Of a stretch of DNA of 64,000 nucleotides, positions 53,006-61,092 are shown piece after piece. The stretch is from Streptomyces coelicoflavus (lineage in GTDB: Bacteria > Actinomycetota > Actinomycetes > Streptomycetales > Streptomycetaceae). Each line of letters begins with the position of its first letter. Positions within the stretch are counted from its first letter, which is position 1. The position numbers and the translations under genes were made by a program. A model generated the notes under the pieces. That model saw only the letters and a list, made by a program, of their open reading frames with translations, had not been told where the DNA came from and made no database searches. The stretch covers positions 723,822 to 787,821 of the forward strand of contig NZ_BEWB01000004.1 in NCBI RefSeq assembly GCF_003112555.1. The letters run 5' to 3'.

Positions 53006-53638
53006 ATGTTCCTCATCGAGATCGCCTGCCCGCGCGGTGCGTTGACCGCTGACGACCGCGAAGAACTCGCCGCCGACGTCTGTCGGGTGCTGGTCGGCGC
53101 GGAAGAGGGCGTGGCGGAGGAAACCATGCGCCGTGCGCGCGCGATGACGCACGTCGGCTTCCGCGAACTCGACAGCTGGACCACCGGCGACGGTCCGTGG
53201 CGGCCGGGGAACGTGCCGCCGCTGTGGGTCACCCTCACGGTGCCGGAGGCGTGGCGCACCGAGATGTCGCGGACCACCATCGGCATGGTGCGTCGCGCGG
53301 TGCGCCGCCTCGACCGTTCGTACGGATGGCAGCGCCCCGAGGGTCACCTGTGCATCAACGTCGTCGGCATCGCCGACGGAAGCATCGGGATGGACGGCAA
53401 GCCCGGCACCGCCGATGAGGTCGTCGGCCGCATGACGGCGGAGTACCGCGCGCGAACCGATGCCGCCGGTGCAGGCCTCCCCGAGGGGGTCACGGTCGAC
53501 CCGATGTGCGGCATGAGCGTGCGACTGGGGCGGGGGGCCGTCACCCTCGAGCACGAGGGCCGGACCCTGGGGTTCTGCGCGAAGAGCTGCCGTGCGGCCT
53601 ACGCTCGCCGGCACGGGCTGCCGCCGGTCCCCGCGTAA
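53006..53638 (+). CDS. tautomerase-like protein with C-terminal YHS domain
   Basis: 210 residues from ATG 53006 (TTGGAGGA upstream). The first ~150 residues look like two beta-alpha-beta tautomerase-type repeats (start FLIEIACPRGALTADDREELA), but the catalytic N-terminal Pro is absent. The last 45 residues are a YHS metal-binding domain (VDPMCGMSV, then LGFCAKSCRAAYARR). Divergent from the formate dehydrogenase iron-sulfur gene. A metal-handling or redox-accessory role is a guess. Confidence 0.7.
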   Translation: MFLIEIACPRGALTADDREELAADVCRVLVGAEEGVAEETMRRARAMTHVGFRELDSWTTGDGPWRPGNVPPLWVTLTVPEAWRTEMSRTTIGMVRRAVRRLDRSYGWQRPEGHLCINVVGIADGSIGMDGKPGTADEVVGRMTAEYRARTDAAGAGLPEGVTVDPMCGMSVRLGRGAVTLEHEGRTLGFCAKSCRAAYARRHGLPPVPA

Positions 53639-53680
53639 GGACACGCGCTGTCCGCCCTTGCCGTCGGTGCGGGCACGGCG

Positions 53681-53726
53681 AACGGGCCCGTGCTCCACCC
53701 AGGCGCGGGGTGGGCACGGGCCCGTT
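53681..53726. terminator. bidirectional terminator
   Basis: Perfect 13-bp outer stem AACGGGCCCGTGC/GCACGGGCCCGTT (53681-53693 with 53714-53726) continued by CCACCC/GGGTGG. Lies between the convergent YHS and symporter genes. Confidence 0.8.
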
Positions 53727-53752
53727 CCTGAGGAGCCGGGCCGTGTGAGCGG

Positions 53753-55291
53753 TCAGACGGTGGTCTTCACCGGCTCCTGGTCGTCGTCGCCGTTGCCGGC
53801 GTTGGGGTCTGCTTTGCGGGCGCGGACGAACTCGAGGAAGGTGCCGAGTTCGCGCTTGACGACGGGGGCGAGGAGGTAGAGGCCGATGATGTTGATGACG
53901 GCGAGGGTGAAGAGGAAGGCGTCGGCCATGTCGATCAGGGTCTGGAGGGTGAGCAGCGAGCCGGCGACGGCGAAGACGGTGTAGACGACCTTGTAGGTCA
54001 CTTCGCTGGCGCGGCTGCGGCCGAAGAGGTAGGTCCAGGACTTGAGGCCGTAGTAGCCCCAGGTCAGCACCGTGGAGACGGCGAACAGCAGCACGGCGAC
54101 GGTGAGGATGTAGGGGAACCAGGGCAGGACGGTCTCGAAGGCGTCGGAGGTGATGGTGACGCCGCCGATGTCCTCGCCGGCGCGTGCCTCGCCCCAGCTG
54201 GCGGGGTTGGCGATGACGATGGTCAGGGCGGTCATCGTGCAGACGACGACGGTGTCGATGAACGGTTCGAGCAGGGCGACCAGGCCCTCGCTGGCGGGGT
54301 GCTTGGTCCTGACCGCGGAGTGGGCGATCGGGGCGGAGCCGAGGCCGGCCTCGTTGGAGAAGGCGGCCCGCTTGAAGCCGATGATCAGTGCGCCGAGGAC
54401 GCCGCCGGCGACGCCTTCGGGGTTGAACGCGCCCTCGACGATGGAGGTGAGGGCGTCGGGGACGGCGGTGATGTTGACCAGGATCACGATCAGGCACGCG
54501 ACGATGTAGATGCCGGCCATGGCGGGCACGAGCCTGCTGGTGACGTTGGCGATGGAGCGGATGCCGCCGAGCAGGACGATGCCGACGAGTGCGGCGATCA
54601 GGATGCCGAAGAACAGGGCGCCGGCCGAGGAGCCGAGTGCGCCGTCCTCGCCGCCGGTGACGGAGACGAGCTGCGCGTAGGACTGGTTGACCTGGAAGAG
54701 GTTGCCGCCGAAGAGGCCGAAGAACAGGATCAGGAAGGAGGCGAGGACCGCGAGGATCTTGCCGAGGATCTTGCCGTTCTTGCCGAAGCGTTCGGTCAGG
54801 CCCTTGGGGAGGTAGTGCATGGGGCCGCCGGAGACGGTGCCGTCGGGGTGTACTTCGCGGTACTTCACTCCGAGGGTGACCTCGACGAACTTGGTGGCCA
54901 TGCCGAGCAGGCCGCACAGGATCATCCAGAAGGTGGCGCCGGGGCCGCCGATGGAGACGGCGACGGCCACACCGGCGATGTTGCCGAGGCCGACGGTGCC
55001 GGAGACGGCCGCGGTCAGCGCCTGGAAGTGGTTGACCTCGCCGGTCGACCCCTTCTCGTCGTACTTGCCCCGCACCACGTCGACGGCGAGTTTGAACTTG
55101 CGGAGCTGGATGAGGCCGAACCAGCCGGTGAAGACGAGGCCGGCGACGACGAGCCAGGCGACGATGAGCGGGAGATCGGTCCCGCCGACGGGGACGGTGT
55201 AGAAGACGACTTCTCCCAGCCACTTGGCTATGGGCTCGAAGAATCCGCTGACTGCTTCGTCGACGGACTGGGTGACGGAGTCGAGTGACAC
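53753..55291 (-). CDS. sodium:alanine symporter, AGCS family
   Basis: 512 residues. GTG 55291 is chosen: GAGG precedes it by eight bases and the protein then starts just before the first helix. About eleven transmembrane helices; family segments GTVGLGNIAGVAVA, GGPMHYLPKGL and FSNEAGLGSAPIAHS are present. Takes up alanine or glycine with Na+. The frame is open to 55543, but that stretch has non-coding composition. Confidence 0.92.
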   Translation of the reverse strand: MSLDSVTQSVDEAVSGFFEPIAKWLGEVVFYTVPVGGTDLPLIVAWLVVAGLVFTGWFGLIQLRKFKLAVDVVRGKYDEKGSTGEVNHFQALTAAVSGTVGLGNIAGVAVAVSIGGPGATFWMILCGLLGMATKFVEVTLGVKYREVHPDGTVSGGPMHYLPKGLTERFGKNGKILGKILAVLASFLILFFGLFGGNLFQVNQSYAQLVSVTGGEDGALGSSAGALFFGILIAALVGIVLLGGIRSIANVTSRLVPAMAGIYIVACLIVILVNITAVPDALTSIVEGAFNPEGVAGGVLGALIIGFKRAAFSNEAGLGSAPIAHSAVRTKHPASEGLVALLEPFIDTVVVCTMTALTIVIANPASWGEARAGEDIGGVTITSDAFETVLPWFPYILTVAVLLFAVSTVLTWGYYGLKSWTYLFGRSRASEVTYKVVYTVFAVAGSLLTLQTLIDMADAFLFTLAVINIIGLYLLAPVVKRELGTFLEFVRARKADPNAGNGDDDQEPVKTTV

Positions 55292-55726
55292 GGTGGTTAC
55301 CTCGGTGACGCTGGTGGGGCGGGGTGGGGTGTCTCGCCTGGTTGAGCGGTCTCTGGGCGAACGTCGTTGTCCGGTGAGCGGACCCGGGGTGCACGGAACG
55401 GTGTCGCACCGTGACCGGGCCGGGCTGAAGCGGTGTGCAGGTCGACAACAGGTCGGCTCTTCGCCGTCGATGCCTGGCCGATCGACCTGCGAAGTTGCGC
55501 TGTTGTACCACGTCTTTGCCGAACTTTTAGTGACGTATCTCACGTCACGGCTCGTGACCAGGGGATGTTCCGACAGGTGAGACCCGACCGTTATCCGGAC
55601 CCGGGAAGCGTGCCGTGTGCACCTATACGGGTGCTCTCCGGCACGGCCGTGCGCCCGTCACGGACGGACGGACCGCACGGGAGCGTGGTCATGCCCGGGG
55701 TGTTTTTGCCCCGGGCTCGCGGCCTG
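55292..55726. other. 435-base intergenic region with inverted repeat
   Basis: No gene seen. It must hold the symporter promoter. GTGACG-TATCTCA-CGTCAC at 55530-55548 is the only strong symmetric site, in the form GTG-N8-CAC that Crp-like regulators may use, about 240 bases before the start. Confidence 0.4.
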
Positions 55727-56194
55727 TCAGGCGGCCGTCCCGCCCGCGTTGCGGATCAGTCGCTGGAGCACCTTCAGCGTGGTGACGTAGTCTGCGTCGT
55801 CGATGCCCTCGTGGAGGACGGAGACGATCGAGGGCGCGAGGCCGGCAATGTCGACGCGGGCCTGTTCTCCCTCTGCGGTGAGCCACAGCCGTTTCTCGGC
55901 GTCCCGGGTCAACCAGCCGCGCTCCAGGAGTACTTCGGCCTCCGCCGCCAGATCGTCCTCGGGCCGGATGTAGGAGGCCATGGCCTGGCGCAGCTCGGGC
56001 AGGGTCATCCCCTCTCCGTCAGGCGAGATGTCGTTCTTCGACAGGTTGCGCAGCAGCCAGAACTGGGGCTGGGTGTAGCCCTTTTCGGCCTGCCGGGCCC
56101 GTATGTACGCGATGAGCGCCTCGTAGGCGACACCGGTCCAGTACGCAGCCGGCTGGCTGGCGAGTTCGGCGTCGGAGAGCTGCTGGGTCGTCAT
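55727..56194 (-). CDS. MarR-like winged-helix regulator
   Basis: 155 residues; GGGAGGGG seven bases before the ATG. Helix-rich with a winged-helix core (GYTQPQFWLLRNL; EVLLERGWLTRDAEKRLWLTAEG) typical of MarR-like proteins in Streptomyces. No cysteine or obvious metal site. Lies 435 bases upstream of the symporter in the same direction; regulation of that gene is possible. Confidence 0.85.
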   Translation of the reverse strand: MTTQQLSDAELASQPAAYWTGVAYEALIAYIRARQAEKGYTQPQFWLLRNLSKNDISPDGEGMTLPELRQAMASYIRPEDDLAAEAEVLLERGWLTRDAEKRLWLTAEGEQARVDIAGLAPSIVSVLHEGIDDADYVTTLKVLQRLIRNAGGTAA

Positions 56195-56356
56195 GGAAGG
56201 TCCCCTCCCAGTACTTCAGTGTGGAGCCCGCACACCGTGCAGGTCATGCGAAGAACGTAGGACCGCAAGCGCGGTTGAGGTCAAGCGAGTGATCTGGAAC
56301 CTGGAAGGCTGCCTGTGGCACCTGATCACAGGTGGGACGATCTTCCGGTGGCCGGC

Positions 56357-56860
56357 GTGATCACGGCATCGGGACCGTCCCGGACAGCCCCGTTCGCCGG
56401 GCTGAGCCCGTGCCGCTTCAGCAAGTTGGTGACGGCCGTACGCAGGGAACCTGCGGCTGGCGGACATCGTGGCCGACCGTGGAGCCCGTCGCTGGAGGGC
56501 CGGACCCGCCGCTGTTCGGTGTCTCGAAATCAGCGGCCTGCCGGATCACGGACCGCCTCGGCGAGCTCCTCGCGCTCCAGTCGCGCCGGCGGTTCGGGAA
56601 GGACACCGCGCTCATTGTGGACGGCACCCTCGTGCCCATCCGCGACCACGCGCTCGCCGAGCAGTCGAAGAACTGCCGCTGCTCCACCAACCACCAGGTC
56701 GTCATCGACGCCGACACCCGCCTGGTCGTCGTGGTCGGCCGGCCCCTGCCCGGCAACCGCAACGACTGCCGAGCCTGGGAGGAATCGGGGGCGGAGGACG
56801 CCGTCGGCTCCCGCAAGCAGGTCCGTGCCCGCGTCGAGCCCGACGCACGGGGGCCCGTTG
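56357..56860 (+). pseudogene. DDE transposase relic
   Basis: Matches a common Streptomyces DDE_Tnp_4-type transposase. It starts at GTG 56357 (VITASGPSRTAPFAGLSP), loses about 25 codons before LFGVSKSAACRI, keeps the Asp-containing core (FGKDTALIVDGTLVPIRDHA; NHQVVIDADTRLVVVVGRP), then lacks roughly 45 codons with the next catalytic residues and rejoins at KQVRARVE. The two parts are in different frames. Not functional. Confidence 0.8.
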
Positions 56861-56948
56861 ACCTCCGGGGTGTTCTCTTCGGGAATTCCTGGCGGCCGGT
56901 TGTTCTGACCGTTCGCGTGAGGTGGTCGCCCGCTGGCACGCTGCCTCC

Positions 56949-57503
56949 ATGGATCACGCAGAAGTACTGCTCATCGGCGGACGAGCTGGTGTCGGCAAGA
57001 CGACGGTGGGGTGGGAGGTTTCCGCGCTGCTGCGCACCGAGGCGGTCGCTCACGCGATTATCGATGGTGACTTCATGGGGCAGGTGCATCCGGCACCAGA
57101 GGGAGACCCTCACCGCGCGGAGATCACCGAGAGCAACCTGACTGCCGTGTGGACGAACTTCGCCCAGCGTGGCTACCGACGCCTGATCTATACGAACACC
57201 CTGAGTGTGCTGCCGGAAGCGGCGGGCATGTTCGAACGTGCCATGGGGGCCGGAGTGGGCATCGTACGAGTTCTGCTCACCGCCTCCGACGCCACCGCCC
57301 GCGAGCGGCTGGTGGGCCGAGAACTCGGCTCAGAGCTGGAACACGAGCTGGCAGGAAGTATCCGCAAGGCACGGCTCCTGGACCAGCGTGCCCTCGCAGA
57401 GACCGTGCGAGTGCCGACGGACGGACGGCTCGTCGCTGACATCGCGCGGGAGGTAGTGGCCGCCACCGGTTGGGCCGGGCCTCACTTCGCCCGCAGATCA
57501 TGA
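56949..57503 (+). CDS. P-loop NTPase / small kinase-like protein
   Basis: 184 residues from ATG 56949. Walker A GGRAGVGKTT at the N-terminus, an Asp in AIIDGDFMG at the second strand and an Arg-rich lid (ATARERLVGRELGSE). Resembles adenylyl-sulfate- or shikimate-kinase-like P-loop proteins, but specificity is not visible. It lies among gene relics, has slightly less biased codon use than the region to the left, and lacks a clear ribosome site. Confidence 0.75.
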   Translation: MDHAEVLLIGGRAGVGKTTVGWEVSALLRTEAVAHAIIDGDFMGQVHPAPEGDPHRAEITESNLTAVWTNFAQRGYRRLIYTNTLSVLPEAAGMFERAMGAGVGIVRVLLTASDATARERLVGRELGSELEHELAGSIRKARLLDQRALAETVRVPTDGRLVADIAREVVAATGWAGPHFARRS

Positions 57504-57557
57504 TCGTGTTGGCGGGCCGGTCCGGGAACAGGCACCCCCACCGGTGACCATCAGTGT

Positions 57558-57983
57558 GTGAAGACAGAAGATCGGTCGGTGGCCGCATGTCACAGCATAG
57601 ATCCTGCCCGTTGGCAGGACACGTTCGAGTCCCTGTTGGGCCGCATCGCGCCGCGGTCCGCGCGGGTGGAACCGCTGCGTCGGGCAAGGGAGTTCGTTCT
57701 TGGACTGTTGTCGGACCTGCCGCGCAAGAACTGCTGGAAGCTCGCCGAGCAGGCCGGGAACGCGACCCCGGACGGCTCGCAGCATCTGCCGTCCAGGGCC
57801 AGGCGGGATGCTGATGCAGTCCGCGACGACCTCCGCGGCTTCGGTGTCGAGCAACTGCAGGACGACGATGCGGTGTTGGTCGTCGATGAGACCGGCGATC
57901 TCAAGAAGGCACCGCCACGGTCGGGGTCCAGCGCCAATGCACTGACACCGCCGGACGCATCGAGAACAGCCAGGTCGCCGTTT
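57558..57983 (+). pseudogene. IS701-family transposase, N-terminal fragment
   Basis: About 115 codons fit the start of IS701-type transposases (LPRKNCWKLAEQAG; DADAVRDDLRGF; VLVVDETGDLKK, containing the first catalytic Asp). A one-base loss after the last motif shifts the frame; GTATVGVQRQC...AGRIENSQVAV continues in the next frame to about 57983 and then stops matching. The remaining two thirds are absent. Confidence 0.8.
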
Positions 57984-58205
57984 AACGGTCTTCGCAGGGT
58001 CCGTCTGTACGATGCTCGGGCGTCTTGCCTCACGTACCTCGCCAACAACGGGGTGCCGGATCACCTGCTCGTCAGGTGGGCCGGGCACACCGACGTGAAG
58101 ACGACGAAGAAGTGGTACGTGAAGCCGGACGTGGCGGACCTGCTTCCAGCGGCGGAGGCATGGGGAGGTCTCGCAAGGGGGCGTGTGACAGATCGTGACA
58201 GATGA
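57984..58205 (+). pseudogene. tyrosine integrase, C-terminal fragment
   Basis: About 70 codons match the end of phage/AICE-type tyrosine recombinases: the catalytic Arg (LYDARASCLTYLANNG), His (WAGHTDVKTTK) and nucleophile Tyr (KWYVKPD) are all there, in that order. The N-terminal and arm-binding domains are missing; instead the reading frame is fused to the IS701 fragment. Trace of an integrated element now lost. Confidence 0.8.
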
Positions 58206-58217
58206 AGGTGTGAACCC

Positions 58218-58325
58218 GTGACCGAAGGCAAGACCGAGACGCTGCAATACCGCTTTGACGGGCCAGAACACCTACCAGTCCTGATCTTGGGGCCGTCCCT
58301 CGGTACCACATGGCACAGGTTGTAG
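58218..58325 (+). pseudogene. 3-oxoadipate enol-lactonase N-terminal stub
   Basis: 35 codons from GTG 58218 (ETLQYRFDGPEHLPVLILG then PSLGTTWH) resemble the start of PcaD-type enol-lactonases, including the oxyanion region, then a TAG ends it. A normal protein is over 250 residues. Likely the broken edge of a deletion or integration event. Confidence 0.55.
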
Positions 58326-58827
58326 AGACCGTCTTCGGGCGTCCACGTCAGTCCATATTGGGCGGGTTGTGGCAGGTCAGGGCGTTGCGGTCCGGGGGCG
58401 TCGGCGTAGTTGGTGACAGACGCGTGACAGCGCCGGTGATACGGCGAAGCCCCGTGGGGACCACCCCCACCGGGCTTCTTTAGGTAGCCGGCTACGACGG
58501 AGGGCGGGGTTTGGTAAGGATATCGATGCCGACGGGCAGTTTTTTGGGCGTGTGGACAGAGAAGCAGGAGGTAGGGCACCAAGCCGTACCCGACGCACGG
58601 TCGTCTGCTCCAGCATGCAGTCTGCTTTGCCTGAGCAATGGGGTCTGGTCGCATCCCCCCGGCATGTCGGCGGGCCAGCGGGGTGCCGTCAGGAAGTTGG
58701 GCAGCTTGGGTTTGCAGCGTGTGGCGCGCTTCAGAACTTGTGGAGATGCTCCACTCGGAGCCCGGTGGGCGGCGGAGAACTCTTCCCCAGCGACGCTCCG
58801 GGACATCAGGTCCCCACGCGGCTCGGC
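58326..58827. other. 502-base region without a gene
   Basis: Contains a terminator hairpin at 58446-58482 (listed separately). I find no convincing coding sequence in the remainder; a minus-strand ORF at 58492-58806 has no recognisable motif and unremarkable composition. Confidence 0.5.
58446..58482. terminator. hairpin with T-run
   Basis: GAAGCCC/GGGCTTC (58446-58452 with 58472-58478) encloses GTGGGG/CCCCAC around an ACCAC loop, and is followed by TTT. A classic intrinsic terminator, now orphaned among relics. Confidence 0.7.
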
Positions 58828-59409
58828 TCAGCTGGCCGTGCGTCCCCACTGGGATCCGATCTGTTGCCACTCGTCCTCCAACGCCGTGCGACGCCGACGG
58901 TTGAGGACCAACCTGGCTCCGTAGTAGCCGGCAGCCGCCGTCGTGACGACGGCGAACGACGAGGCCGCACCCATGAAGGCGGCGTCCACGCCTGCCTGTG
59001 TTGCGGTCGGGGGCGCGGGCGTCAAGTTGTTCTGCCGGTCCGTCCAGACCGACACTCGGGAACCCGCCTTGAGTGCTCCGTCGACCGCGGCCTTGCCCGA
59101 GTGCCAGGTACCGTCGGGCGCCGTCCAGCGCACGGTCGCGTCGACGCGGCCCCCCGTCGTCCCGTCGGCCAGCGCGTTGTGGGGCACGTCCGACACGAGC
59201 GTGGCGGTGACGGCATGGCGCTCCGCGCGTCGTTGGGCGGCGCTGTGGGCGGAGACCTGTGCCCCGAGCACTCCTGCGACGGGGCCCACCAGAGCGATGA
59301 CGAGCCAGACGATCAGCAGGATCCATGCCTCGAGCACGTCCTCGCGCCGACGCAACGGATTGCGGCGCCAGCGCCACAGAGACCGTCGAATGGTTCTGTT
59401 TCCGCGCAT
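58828..59409 (-). CDS. Rv1733c-like membrane protein
   Basis: 193 residues from ATG 59409 (GGAGG eight bases before). An Arg-rich N-terminus, a first transmembrane helix near 28-52, an outer domain with HNALADGTTGG and DATVRWTAPDGTWHSG, and a second helix near 145-165. This matches the actinobacterial Rv1733c family, which is controlled by the DosR dormancy system in Mycobacterium and by OsdR in Streptomyces. Function unknown. Confidence 0.85.
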   Translation of the reverse strand: MRGNRTIRRSLWRWRRNPLRRREDVLEAWILLIVWLVIALVGPVAGVLGAQVSAHSAAQRRAERHAVTATLVSDVPHNALADGTTGGRVDATVRWTAPDGTWHSGKAAVDGALKAGSRVSVWTDRQNNLTPAPPTATQAGVDAAFMGAASSFAVVTTAAAGYYGARLVLNRRRRTALEDEWQQIGSQWGRTAS

Positions 59410-59783
59410 CGTGACCACCTCCGGCTGTCGTCTCCAGCCTCACGCCGTGGGATCCGGTGCAACAGGGGCCCTTCGGGCACCGCCCGGGTTCCTCATGGGT
59501 CGTCCGGCCCTGATCGTTCGCGGTGCTTCGTAGGACGTCTACGACGCGTCGACGTGCGGACGGCCGACGAGGAGATCGCCTCCCGTCGATGCCCGCAGAG
59601 AGCCGACGCAGCCACCCTGTCGGGTCACCACCACGCCCGTGGGGGGATCCCGCCGCGCTTTATGCCTTCGTGCACGCGCGAAGAGGGCCGTTCGGCACCA
59701 CGTCGGGACCCTCAACCGTCTAGTGGGCACGGCGCCGGCGCGTAACCCTGGGTAGGGAGCCTCATCTACGGAGAGGGACGGTC
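59410..59783. other. 374-base divergent intergenic region
   Basis: Separates the Rv1733c-like gene (minus) from the DUF1918/XRE protein (plus). Apart from the palindrome at 59465 no feature is supported. Confidence 0.4.
59465..59481. promoter_or_regulatory. GC-rich palindrome, candidate DosR/OsdR-type box
   Basis: GGGGCCCTTCGGGCACC, about 56 bases before the Rv1733c-like start. GGGxCC...GGxCCC-type symmetry recalls DosR-family boxes, but it is one imperfect copy. Confidence 0.3.
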
Positions 59784-60686
59784 ATGTACGCACACGTTGG
59801 CGACCGGCTTGTCGTGGAGAGCCCTTCCACCGGTGTCACTCGGCGGGACGGTGAGATAGTCGGCCTGCACCACGACGACGGGACGCCCCCGTACGACGTG
59901 CGCTGGTCGGACACCGGGGACGTCACGCTGGTGTTCCCCGGCCCCGACGCGCATGTGGACCGGCTCGGGGAACCGCGGCGGCCGATGCCGCAGGCGACGC
60001 GGACTGCCGGCCGGACGCACCACGGCTCGGTGTACGGCGGTGACGCGGGGGACGTGGGGCGGCGCCTGGCCGCAGCCCGTCGCCGCAAGGGTCTCAGCAT
60101 CGAAGCGGTTGCCGAGAGAGCACGTATGGCACCCGGCTATCTGTCCTACTCGGAGACGCGTACAGCCGACCCGGGCTCCGGCACTCTGGTGCGGCTGGCA
60201 GACGCCTTGGGGACGACGTACGGCGCATTGCAGGGAGGTGGCACGGACCGACCGCCCGGGCGGGGATCGGCGCTGCGCGACCCGCACCTGCTCGACCTCG
60301 GCGAAGAGGAGTGCCGGGGCCTGCTCTCCACTCGCGGAGTGGGACGCATCGCGTTCACTTCGGAGGACGGTCCTGCCGTGTTTCCGGTCAATTACGAGGT
60401 GACAGACGGGGCCGTGGCCTTCCGTACCGCCCCCAACTCCACAACGGCCTCGGCCGTGGACCAGCGGGTCGCCTTCGAGGTCGACCAGGTGGACGACGCC
60501 ATGAGCCAGGGATGGAGCGTCCTGGTCGTGGGTCGTTGCCGGGCCGTGACAGATCCCGTTGAAGCGACACGGCTGGACGAGGCCGCGCACGCCAGGCCCT
60601 GGGCCGGGGGACGGCGGATCGACTGGCTGGCCGTGAACATGGAACGTCTGACCGGGCGGCGCATCACCTCGGCGGCCGAGTCGTGA
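59784..60686 (+). CDS. DUF1918-XRE-flavin-binding (PNPOx-like) fusion protein
   Basis: 300 residues. DUF1918 at 1-58 (VGDRLVVESPSTG; GEIVGLHHDDGTPPYDVRW), an XRE helix-turn-helix at about 90-150 (RRRKGLSIEAVAERARM), then a pyridoxamine-5'-phosphate-oxidase-like split barrel from about 170 (LSTRGVGRIAFTSEDGPAVFPVNY). In relatives the last domain binds a flavin or F420. The combination suggests a DNA-binding protein whose activity follows a redox cofactor. Ribosome site GGAGAGGGA. Confidence 0.82.
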   Translation: MYAHVGDRLVVESPSTGVTRRDGEIVGLHHDDGTPPYDVRWSDTGDVTLVFPGPDAHVDRLGEPRRPMPQATRTAGRTHHGSVYGGDAGDVGRRLAAARRRKGLSIEAVAERARMAPGYLSYSETRTADPGSGTLVRLADALGTTYGALQGGGTDRPPGRGSALRDPHLLDLGEEECRGLLSTRGVGRIAFTSEDGPAVFPVNYEVTDGAVAFRTAPNSTTASAVDQRVAFEVDQVDDAMSQGWSVLVVGRCRAVTDPVEATRLDEAAHARPWAGGRRIDWLAVNMERLTGRRITSAAES

Positions 60687-60760
60687 GCGGTGCGCCGTTG
60701 GGCGCGGCAATGGAATCGACTCGGCCGACGTGGCTTCCCTGTCCCTGACCGTCGTGGCGC

Positions 60761-60883
60761 CGGAGCCTGCCGCCGGAGGAAGTGGCTGCCCTGCGTGCGG
60801 TGGTGTCCCACTGCACAGTGACGAACTCGATGGCCAGTCCTCCGGAGACGGAGCTACGGATTTTGAGTGACGGTGGCGTGTGA
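60761..60883 (+). pseudogene. OsmC-family C-terminal relic
   Basis: About 40 codons end in HCTVTNSMASPP, close to the HCTVHNT...PP ending of OsmC-like peroxide-resistance proteins, followed by a proper TGA. The N-terminal part with the first catalytic Cys is not recognisable upstream. Short match, so tentative. Confidence 0.45.
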
Positions 60884-60917
60884 GTCGCCTGTGAGCCAGG
60901 TGACCAGCGCCGAGACC

Positions 60918-61022
60918 TTACCCGAGCGTCGCGTACCGATCCGCCCGGCGCAGCGCGGCATAGGAGGAAGGGGACCCGTCCACGCCCACGACCACGCGTG
61001 CTGTCGGCTCAGAGGATTGCAT
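60918..61022 (-). pseudogene. universal stress protein, first 34 codons only
   Basis: ATG 61022 begins RVVVGVDGSPSSYAALRRA, the first strand and loop of UspA-type proteins, then TAA ends the frame at residue 34. A normal protein is about 145 or 290 residues. No continuation in other frames. The GAGGTG ribosome site is intact. Confidence 0.75.
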
Positions 61023-61092
61023 AGTCACCTCACTCGTACGTGCTTCCCGTCTCTGTCCACGCTGCCCGCTGTCGGCGTGACGCGCCAGCCGA

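Noticed and set aside
57558..58205. One functional 215-residue protein
   Set aside because: The open frame joins the start of an IS701 transposase, a frameshifted segment and the tail of an integrase; it is an accident of fusion.
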